DNA of 64,000 bases from Phaseolus vulgaris. Taxonomy: Eukaryota; Streptophyta; Magnoliopsida; Fabales; Fabaceae. The position numbers were made by a program, and so were the translations under genes. Under the pieces are notes generated by a model. That model did not search any database. It saw only the letters and a list, made by a program, of their open reading frames with translations, and had not been told where the DNA came from. Shown in pieces: positions 1-11,600 of this stretch (positions are counted from its first letter, which is position 1; each line of letters begins with the position of its first letter). Location: NCBI RefSeq assembly GCF_000499845.2, contig NC_023753.2, positions 21,421,932 through 21,485,931 of the forward strand. Direction: 5' to 3'.

Positions 1-971
1 TACACTGTTCATATGACTTTTTTTTATTTCAAACTATAATAAGCAAACAATAATAAATTAAACAGTTGTTCTCGTCCATTAAATAAATTTATTTAAATTT
101 AAAGTATATTATCTTTTATACATTTTAAAAAAAAATCATTAAAACATTAATGAAATGTAAAAGTTTGACTGTGAGCAAAAGAAAATAGGGTATTTAAGCG
201 TAGAAATTTCTTACGGTTACGCCACCACCCTAACACCACCACCCTAATCATGCCTTCCGTCCTGAATAAAGGCTATTCAATTCTAATTTTCAACGTATCC
301 ACTTCCCTATTATAAAAGGCAGTATGGCTACCATATGTTACTACATCATCATCCAAAGATAAAAGTGATCTAATAGATTCAACTTATTTGGTATCACAGA
401 AATAGGAATAAGTAGAAGATAATTAATAAGTGATTAGGTCTTATCTTTCACTACTTTTTCTCTATTTTCTTCTATCAAATACATTTAACTTTTATTTTAT
501 TTCTCTCTTATCTTTATTTTAACTCTTTTTTTTCATTTACTCTATTTTTTTCTATTAGGACCATTCAGAGACTTAAAATATTGCCATGGATTAAAATATT
601 CCATATTTATAGCATTTTAAAAATAAATAAAACACGAGGCTAGCATGAGACTTTTCAAGAACAGTTTTCAACCATTTTTCTTTTTAATTTGTAGACACAT
701 TCTAGGCACGTAAAGTATACGTGATTTGAGCAGAGGGGGTGTGGCGGAACTTATGTGGTGGCCGTGTATAAATGTATTAAATTTTGATTCTGATTTTCAA
801 CATGTCCACTTCGCAATTAACAAAATGAATAGGCAGTATAACCCCCCATATGCTAAATAAATGTTAATGCATCATCTGACAAATAAATTCACAGAAATCA
901 ATCAATATTCATGATAAACCTGGATAGGGGTAATAATCATATAGTATTACTTCTCGACCTCTTTGTGAACT
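1..971. other. 3' flank of PFK4, no gene seen
   Basis: No coding region is supported here. The sequence is AT-rich and includes the presumed 3' untranslated region of PFK4, which is read leftwards from 971. Two stretches, about 275-360 and 776-884, look like diverged copies of each other: both carry a 'tttcaac.t.tccacttc' core followed by 'ggcagta' and 'catatg', then 'catcatc'. This suggests an old local duplication. No clear AATAAA signal was seen on the minus strand close to the stop codon. Confidence 0.5.
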
Positions 972-2641
972 CTATTGATCAGAGGCAACGAAACCTGGTT
1001 GATTCGTCGATGCAAGAAGTCTAGCCCACATCCTATCACTCAGCTTCACCGTTTTCTGCCTCTCCGTCACACGCTGCAACAAGATGTTCGGTGATCAACT
1101 GGTGGTATATATTACGCAATGCACGAAACAAGCAATATAATAGTATGAGAAACGATGTAGAACAAAATCTCCAATTACACACTTAAAAGAAACGACTAGT
1201 TGTATGGAGAAATTATCAAATAATCAATGGCTTTTCACTGAATATATCCAATTATTAAAAGCAAAGAAAAATACAGCATGTTGATAGTCAGGGTCAACTT
1301 AATCTTGCAGTCTATCAGATGGTGTCTGAGATCAACCCAGAAAGGGCTTTCGTTTTCTTTTTGTAGCTTCAGATGGTGGAAATGGTTTCCGTGACAAATT
1401 TATTTCCAGGGTTCAAATTTCAGAAACTTCATCAACCTCCTGCAACTTTCAGAAAAAAAAAAACTGCATATTTTTGTGCCAGGCTGGCTGGCAGGCAAGC
1501 TTTCTCTTCTTCATCTTCAGTCATCTTTTATGATCGTTAATCCTAGTTAGACTAGTTCAGTTTTTTTACTTAATAAAAAGTCTCTATAAAGACTCATCTA
1601 TGGTATTTTCTTAATGCATGGAAGAATAAAATCATTTTTTTTAATGTTTTTCTTGTTATAGCAGGTTGCTTGGGGAGAATCCAGGTGGACGTTAGGAAAG
1701 TTTCTTCAATAAGAATCAAAATACTCAATGATCATTCTACATGGGTACAAGGTTTCATCCATTTGGAACAGTTGGTCGTTTGGATGAGGAGTATGAATGC
1801 CGAGTCTGGAAGCCATGGAATTCATTCAATGGCTCAATTTAATAGCTATTCCGATATATTATTCCATTCCACAACCCTTGATGTTTTAGTCTAGAAAGGT
1901 TTTCAATTGAATTGTAGTATGTAAAAACTGAAGACCTACTGAAGAAAACAACAGAAAATATTTGAATTAGAAAATCTATATGAAATTAATAGGATATAAA
2001 AAATTGTTTCAGAAAATAACAAAGCAAACAAAAATACTAAAAGATTGTTAAGCGTAGCACAGTGTTTAGCAATGATAGTAAATTACTTGAATTGAATATA
2101 CACGAGTTAATGAAATGAGCCACTCACAGCAATTGGGATATAAGCATGTTTACTGTTCACAGGCCCGACTGTGAAGCCAGTGTATCCAGCCATAGTTCCA
2201 TGAACAGCGCCATGAGCAAGGAGAGTGCAGTAAATGTTGTCCGAGGCATTACTTGGAATAGCTCGAATCATGTACGTTGGATCTATGAAAGTAACAAACG
2301 AATTTCATAACGAAAATAACAAATTTCAAGATTTCAATAAAGAAGTAGAGCAAGCTGCTCCCAAGATTAACTGAATTTAAATAAATTAGCGAATAATTAC
2401 TACATCTCTAGAACAAAAAGGAAAAAAGCATGAAATATTTTTTTTCATATACTAAAATTAACTTATTGACAAGTTAAAAAAAAAAAAATTAGAGAAACTA
2501 TAAGTAAAACTTTGCAGAGCTTACAAGTTAATTTAACTAATACCACATCTATTTCTTCTTATTTTTCTCTTCTATAAGTAATAATAGAGAATTTTGTCTG
2601 CACAAAGTCTATAATTCTTTTAAAATTACTCTTGAATCCCT

Positions 2642-2681
<40 letters not shown>

Positions 2682-5600
2682 CACTGCTCTTATAGCTTGC
2701 TGAATTAAATGAATAAATTAAAACTTTGTTATGTCTCTGCCGTAATGAAACGTAATGTATATATATCCGTTAGATGAATCAAATTGTCCAATTGAAGCAG
2801 ATTCCAGCTCTTTTTGACTAATGAAAGTGTTGATCATCAAAGCCAACTCCACTCCACGTGGAGGGCTTTTTCGAATAGAATCACGACTAAAAAGAATTTA
2901 CAGAGAAGGGGTGAGAAGGGGTGTTGCAATGGAGGATACTTTATGCGTTTTATGTAGGAAGGAGGAGGAGACAACTTCGCACATCTTAGTTTTATGCGAG
3001 GAATCAATTAAAGTTTGGAATTTGTGTCTCAGCTGGTTGGGGATTAGTTCGGTGAACCACAATGATTTGTTTTGTCATTTCGAACAATTCTCATGCTTAT
3101 GCTTAAATCAAGAAGGCAACAGATTATGGAAAAGCATGTGGGTTTCAGTCGTGTGGTGTATATGGAAGCATAGAAACAGGGTTATTTTTAATCAAGGTAG
3201 ATGCAGAGGAAATCTTTACTTTGGCACAAGTACAATCCTGGGTTTGGATGAAACATAAAGAAAGGAAAGTGAACTTCTCTTATTCTGAATGGGTTTTATC
3301 ACCCCTAACCTGTATTAATATGGTAACAAAATAAATTCAGCTTGTAGCAATCTGTGTAACTATTTCATATTCTATTCTTAAAGCATGAAAGGCTGGATGG
3401 TACTAAGAACTGTGTTTGATTTGAATATCCATGGTTATAGAACATTCTGTTTTATGTCTTTTGATTGGAGTAGAAGGTAGTTGTCTTGTGTTGCAGGTAA
3501 ACAGGATGAGGAGATGTTCAATAATAAGTAGCAGAGGACAGAGAAGCTGGCATAGTTGGAAGGGTGAGGTTCAATATTTTGTTGTGGAGCTGTGATGAAT
3601 ATACTTGGAATTTTTTGCAGGGAGGAGTAAGAAGTGTTGTTTAACGGCAAGAAGATAGTAATGGTAAGAAATCCCTGCAGACAACATAGTAAGAGGAAGA
3701 AAACAAGATGTTAAGAAGGTGAGAGAAGTGAACCCAACAATGATAGAGAAGATGGCAGTCACTGATAAACAACTGGGAAGGAAGAAGGCATCCATTGGCG
3801 ACAATTTATCTAAGAAAGGGGGGAAAGGGTAAGATGAAAGGTAAGTGATGACAAAGAAGGGATTATAATTTAGATTGCGTAACAATTAGCCAAAATGGGA
3901 CAATGGTGAAGGAGTTCTTCTGCTGAGGGATTACGTGAAGAATGCTGGTATTGAGGAAACAAATTCTGCAGATTTGCTGTTATCTTAGAGAGGTGGATCA
4001 AAACTTGTAAAGGGAAACAATTTGTTAATGTTATTTCTATTAAGCTTAAACAATTAGTATAATATAGCAATCTGATCAGGATGCAAGAATAGGTAGAGAG
4101 TAGGTTGTATAAGGGTTGGGACACCCCTAAAGTATTCCCTTTTATTTTTTAATTTAATTAATTATTTGCTGAAAAAAAAAAGGAGCCAGGATGAAGGATA
4201 CACAAAAACACACCCTCAGTCACACTCTGAGCCAACACACACCTTTCGACAACTTTTCTTTGTTTAGTCTTTTAGAATCAACTAAGTTGTACAGTTAAAT
4301 TCCTTTCCATATGATACAATAGCATGTAAAATTGACAAATATTCAGATCTACTGGATAACACATTTAAACGAGATTTCTTCCAAAGATTAAATGATATCA
4401 AGCAATTGTTAGAGGCGGGCAAAATAAATAAAAAAATATTCGTGGAAAACTAAAGAAAATACCTATATATTTCATATTCACTGTCATCTTTCGAAACATT
4501 GTGAAATGATTCTGCAATAAAAAATATGTCAATGAGGAGACGGTGAATAACTTAAGAGATGATAAATCCCAGTTTCTGCACTCTACAACGCTCAGCTCAG
4601 TCTTTTTTGTCAGTCCCTCCATAGGTAGTCCTTTCCGGTCTAAAGGTGACCACAATAAGATGGCTTTCAAACAAAGAATAAAGCATAATCAGAAAACTAA
4701 AGTGATGAACTAGATTATGAAGTTAGGATCGGATAGTTGTAAAGTCCACATCAACGAATTTCCAATCTCACAGCAATCTCTCAAGGTGTCGTGATTAAAA
4801 GGAGAGGAAACATAACGTCAAAACGAACTTAACAAGAAAATTACAGATAAGTGTAATTGATATTTAACACTCTAGAATCGGTCTTTTAGCAAGTTAACTG
4901 GTCCCATCGGCATAAATCAGATTCTGAAAAGAAATGCAAGACTTTCTTTTGTGTAGATGTTTTAGCTATGGTCATAAATCTTTTTAAGTTCTAAAATCAA
5001 CTATCGAAAAGATATGCAATTTTATACAGTCTCAAGTCCAGTCAATTTCAAGGTGCTCACGATATAACTTGTACATTTCTTCAGATATTATATATTTATA
5101 ACAGAGACGAAATACAAGTAAAGGAAAGATAACGCAACGTACTTTGATTTTATCAGATAACCATGGACCAACATCAAGAAGCAGCTTGTTTCCTGATGCA
5201 TCCTTTTTACCTGCAGCATGCCCTTCTGCAGCAACATATTCCTGACCTGCTCCTTCAGCTACCACAATAACTAAATGCCCATTTTCTTTTAGCCTCTCTT
5301 CAATAAACTCAAAAAGCCCACCTCTTCCTTCCAAATAAAAGGGAGACTCTGGAATCAAGCAGCAATCCTGTAATGACTCTAGCTATTATTGGCATTTCAT
5401 TTCTCCTCTTAATCATGTTCAAATAAAAATCTATGAAGCCAAATAAGAGTTTCATGGTGAACTCTGTTCATTCATTTAAAATATCTTTTACGAAGAGGGG
5501 TGAAGTGTCCATCTACCAAGAAAATGAAATTTTAAAAAATAAATATCTATTGAAATAAAAAACAATTCATACATCAACATGGTAAGTCTTGGAATCTAGG

Positions 5601-8600
5601 TTTGGACATAAGCCAACTACACAAAACCAACTTGAAACTTGAGAATAAGCTTTATTTAAGTTATATCTCAAGGGAATGTGAGTTTCTTGATGTTGAAATT
5701 AAAGCAACCCCCAAAGAGGCCGCAACTAAGGCAGGCCAGGTGGTAACCATAATTAAGATAGCTTTGAGAAAAGTTGCAAGCTAAACAGCTTATTATCCGG
5801 CGGGCTGATGTTCTGACAAAACCTTTGTCTCTCGAAAGGTGCTAGCTATACAGTTTCTCTTACTCAGAGCTCATAGTGGTTGATCTACCTACAATATCTC
5901 ACCCACCTTGAGCTTTGGGGAGGGGGGTAGTTAGAGAGATTTTTCTATGTAATTTTTCACAATTCACCTTACTTGCATCTACTTGCTTCGGTCAGTTAGT
6001 TACATCTAACACCCGTCAGTGATGATCCTCTGGGCTCTCCATAGGACTTCTGTATCAGATCAATAATATTAGAGTTCTCTGTCTCTACTCTGGTCACATC
6101 TCAATAGCAGAGAATTTAAGAAAATGAAACAATTGATTTGATGAGAAAGTCCAAAAGCCACTGAATCACCAACTTACAGCCCTATATATACTGTCAGGAC
6201 TCAGCCAAGAGTCAGTTATAACTGACTAGAACAGATAAAGTAAAAGGAATATAGAGAAAAAATATCATAGATATACTCAAGAAGTGTATTCTCTTACAGT
6301 AAATAATCCAGAAGAGGTTGGCTTAAAGATAAAACTATCCCACTGTTTTATTGGTTGACATTTGATATCAGGAATAACAGTAATATCTCAGCTTTATACG
6401 ATTATAATATTTTTGAGTTGTTAGGTGTTTGTGTTCTACTGAGAATACAATACTTGGTATAATATATTTTCATTACAATATGTATTTTAGCAATTTTATG
6501 TTGGGAACTAAATTTGAATGTTTACATTAATTTTGGATATTATACCACCACTGGATTTCTAGCATAATAAAACATGTCCAAAACTATTTTATAGGCCAAT
6601 ATGTAATAGAACTTGACTGGAATGTAAAAAAGAAGCTCCACAATGTACACTAAATAGAATAATTATATCTAAAGATATTCCAATATTATAATTACTGCAA
6701 GACAAAATATTATTAAACTATTTACTATCATCCAACATTCTTGTAGTTCCAATTCTACCATTTTCCGTGGATTTGGATCCTCTTCTGTTTAGGTTATGTT
6801 TAATAAATTTTAACCATTTATTGCATTTATTATTTAATATATATGGTTGAAATAAAAACTACCTAACCCATTATAGCACTAAATTAGGCATCCATGATCC
6901 TCATTCTTCTTTTATAGTTATAGTTGGTCTTTATTTGAAACCACGGGATGCGCGTTATGCGAAGGCTCGGTAGAAACCTCTTACCACCTTTTCTTGGAAT
7001 GCAGAGTAGCACAACAGGTGTGGTCTTTGTGTCTAAGGTGGATGGGGATTTTGTTTGTCCAACATAAGGATTTAAAGGTTCACTTTGAAAACTTTCACCT
7101 GGTACACTTGAACACAAAGCAAAACCTTGTGTGGAAAGGTTTGTGGGTGACAGCTGTGAGAGGAATATGGGAACAAAGAAACCTAGTCATTTTCAAGCAG
7201 GGGAAGCCTGATGCGGAAGAGATCTTTCACCGGGCACAACTCAACTCTTGGCTTTGGTTGAAAAACAGAGTACACAATTTTAACTTCTCTTTCTCAGATT
7301 GGATCTTAAATCCTGAGCTATGTGTTAAGAGTTATAGATGAAGCACTCTGCTGTCAAGAGGCAATCCCTGGATCGGTGGTAGATGCTCGACTACAGGCAT
7401 GGAGTATGGGGTTTGTTCGTTGTCAAGGTGGTGTTGTTGAGGAAGTTTGAGGTTTGTGGTAACAAAGCCCGATTCTGCCTTTGTAAGGAGGGGTGAAGGT
7501 ACAGGTTGACAGGCAGGCCCCTCAGTTTGGTTGAGCTGGTGGTTACTATACCGATCTAGGCCATCATGGCTTGTGTTTTCGCAATTGCTCTTGTATGAAC
7601 TTTGGAGGTATCGGCATTGTTGATATGCTGGTTCTGCTATATAAACAATGCACTTGGTGTTTTTTTGGTTTTGAGGCATATGCTGCGTTCTATGGTCAAG
7701 CTATTGATATGCTTGGTAGATGCATGGTGGTATGTAGTGGTTCAGGAAGCAAATGCAGCAAGGTCTGGAGACCTTTTAGTTTTTGCTCTACTTGGTTTTG
7801 TTGTGCTGGTCACACCTAGCGGTTAGGATGTTTCCCCTAGTAGTTTTCCTTCATCACCAGGATTCTGGTTTGTGTTATGCTGGTGTTATGCAGTTTCAGG
7901 TTTTGGGACTGAGTATCTTTAACTAGTTTTAAGTTTTTGAGTTAAGTGGTGTGCCGCTTAACTTTGATCTAATTGTTGAATGCTTAATTAGGAGTTATTA
8001 TGTATAAGGGTTGGAACATCCCTAAAGTGTTTCTTTTAAATTCTATTAATTCGTTGCTGATAAAAAAAAAAAGTTGGTCTTTATTTTAATGGTTAGATTT
8101 AGTAGTAAATATAATAAATAGTTAAGATTTATTAAACAAGATCTCTCCTATTAGCAGTAAACAGGAGAGGGGGGACTAAATCCATTTTCAGTTAAATCCA
8201 CTCGAGGTCCTCACCAATGTTTTTTTTTGGTCAGCAATGTGCAGATAGTGTTTTTCCTCTGTACTATCTTGTACAACATTGTATTGCTACCCAAATTTAC
8301 TGAAAATAAATACAAAGACCGCACCCACATAGGGTACACTTTCAAAAAATATTCCTTTATTTTACAAGTTCTAAAACTTATGATGCATCAGACTAATTTG
8401 TAGAATGGCAAGAAACAGTTAACGAAATACAAATCTTACACAACGAAAAGAATCAGTTCAAATCTGACCATCACTGATAAATGCTGATATTAGACAAATG
8501 TCTTACCACATCTCGACTTGCCTGTGTTGCATACATTGCAATGAAACCTGCATATGGAACCTTGTAAAGTTCTAATAACAACATTTCATTCATAGATAAA

Positions 8601-11600
8601 AGCTCCCATTTTTTGTCATTTCATTGAATGAAATTATTTAGAAAAATTGAATTGCAATACTAAAACGAGAAGCAAAAACAGAATATAACATTTCTGTAAT
8701 ACTACTATTTACCACTGTATCTGCCCATCAGCTTCACAATTCCAACTCCATTTTCAACACTTTCAACCTCCACATGTGCAGCATCAATGGCTCTCTGGGC
8801 TTCTTCCACAGCAGTATCAAATCCAAAAGATTTGTCTATCACCTAGATCCAAAATCACAAGCAAGCAGAATAACATAAAAAATGCTTTCTCTATCTTAGA
8901 ACCTCTGCTTTGCTATTCGTAAATTTAGAAATGTCTTAGTTTTAGGGGTTTCTTTATCTGATTTCCTGAAGAATTTTTCTTGTTTTCCTATGATCTTGGC
9001 ACATGGTTAGAAGACTTGCCAGATTGGATAGTCATCCTACTCTCTCTTTGCCATGAATTTTGGGTTGTAACATATTTACATTGTTCTATAAATCAAACTA
9101 CAAGAATATTTCACTAATGGCCTAAATATCTCCATGTAAGTATAAATTCAAAATATATTATGGACTAAGAACTTACAGCAATATCATTATCAATTGTCTT
9201 TGGAATCCCAGCCACAGCCACTTGAAGACCACGCCTTTTAACTTCCTTCATAAAAAGATGATTATATTACATTATTTCATAAAGAAAACTACATGAATGA
9301 GGGAATGGATCCTGTGCAGTGACATTACAACAGCAGAGGATCTTAGCCTTTTATTAATATAACAATTTTATTATAAAAAAAAATAATGGCAGGATGATAA
9401 GACTTCACAATATCATGTTTTTTTCACTGCAGGAAATCCAATAATTACTTTCGTGAAAGTAACCAATTACCTCATAAATGAGTGAAGCTCCTTTGTGTGT
9501 ACCATCACCTCCAATAATGTATACCTAACATAGATAGATCAGATCATCTTTGGTTCAGACATCATGTCCAAATTTTATAGAAAATTTAAATTTTTGTTAA
9601 CATGTATACACCTGATTTATTCCTCGGTCCTCAATGTTATCTACTATCTTGTGGGTATCATGTCCTCCACGAGATGTTCGAAGAAAGGTGCCACCACGTT
9701 TATGGATATAGTTAACCACTTTAGGAGTCAACATCAAGGTATTTTTTGAATAAAACCCTTTATATCCTCCCTAAATCAGTTTCAAAAATAACATGGTGAC
9801 CAATAAGAACTCATGGAAAGATCATAAAAGGAAAATGCTAAGTTGCTAACAATGCCCAAAGGGCATAGGTTAATGAAACAAAAAATAGTAAGTATTTAAT
9901 ATTTATTACTCCCTTTCCTTCTTGTAAGAATCAAACTACATCTTTTTCATGATTTTTTTATAAGAATCAATCTAGAATGCTCCTAATTAACTCTTTGAAA
10001 AAATGTCCCTAATTATGAGTCAATTCTCATACATAGTAGTAGGCAGGAAACATTAGTCTTAGGCTCTTCTGAGGCCAGGAAATCAAACTTCACCTCTTCA
10101 TAGGCAGAGCATTTTTGGGAACTTTATTTGCCTCTTCACATGCATAGCCAATAAAACTCAAAGCAATAAACATATCACTAACCAGAGAGATTAAAAGAAT
10201 TAAAGCTAGTAAAAGTATAGGAAAAAAGAATAAAAGTACTCATTAATGTTAGGGGAAATTTATAAAAAATGCCTTTAGGATAAATTTGATGCTAGTAACT
10301 CAATTTAATTTCCTTAATTCTTATGAATTAGTTAGTTTATTAGGAATTATAAAAATGACAGGATGGAGCATATTGAAAATATAAATTCACTTCATAGTTG
10401 ACTGTCAAGTAATTAAAATCATTTAAGAAGGAGGAATCAATGCTTTGGGACATTGATTAGCTAGTCCCTTAAAAAAACTGCAAAGCTAAGCTAATAGCGG
10501 TAATAATATTTTAAAACTCAAACAATAAGGCTGTTGAAATTACAATTACAATACCAAACCTAAAAGTTGATAAAGTATATATTATTTCCCATCTCATTCA
10601 CTTTAAACATAGTTTTCTTGTAATACAAGAATTCAGGAAAGAAAAAAGAAACAGGTGGATCAGAAATTCACTAGGCTAGTAACAAAAAGAGACATTCCGA
10701 CAAAGCAAGTAGAGATTATCGCATTTAAGTATACATAAAATACCTTATTATCTCTCCTGCTCCCTTAACATTTATAATGATTCGGAAAATTACTTCCAAA
10801 TTAAGGGTCATAACCAGTACTCTTCTTAAAGCTCAAACAGATCACTCAAAAGTTGCCAAGCTACCTAACCTTCAACATAATTACATCTAATGTATGGTTT
10901 AAGGTAACCATTAGGCAGGTAGTTAGTTCCATTAAATAATCGGTGTATTTGATGAATTTTCAGTGTGGTCATTCAGTTTAGAAACCTCAGATCAAATTAA
11001 AGGCTTTTGGTGAAAAAGGAGCCCAAACTCTGACAGGGTAAATTTATGCAGTTCTTTAAGGACACCTCTTTGCCACTAGATTGTTAAGGGGAACAATATA
11101 CAACTGCATTTATGTTATGGCTTCTCTTTGGTTAATACCCTAATTAAATTTTTTTTTAGGAAGAATGTGTTTTCGGTCTCTGTACTTTTTGTTGAACTTG
11201 GTTTTGGTTCTATACTTTTAAATTGATGAATTAGTCATCCAACTTTTGAAAATATATTTGAATTTAATCATTCTTGATACTTAAACTTAACATCTACTGG
11301 CAGATTTTTAATCGCCACAAATAAAGGAATGACAAAATTCACATGTTTTTAGAATTTGAGAACTAATCCATAACTTTAAAAGTACATGGACTTAAAAACA
11401 TATTTTTCTCAACTTATATTATTTGTATATCATTGGTTTTTAAGTTTTCTTTTAATTCAACTAGAGAGAGTTTTTTTTTATATCTCATTGCATTTTTGAA
11501 TATGTTACAACAAAGATTATAATACAAGTAGCTTGCTCTATAAGGAACAGAAACAGTTGCAGACTGTTTACAGTAAGTTGTCACACATCAGCAAGTATAT

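Noticed and set aside
3435..4124. Three minus-strand frames of 71-104 codons
   Set aside because: They lie inside the 3' untranslated part of a LINE, show no family signature, and are probably chance frames in its low-complexity sequence.
7571..7826. Two overlapping plus-strand frames rich in Cys, Leu and Phe
   Set aside because: They are in the LINE copy 2 3' region, overlap each other, and have no conserved content.
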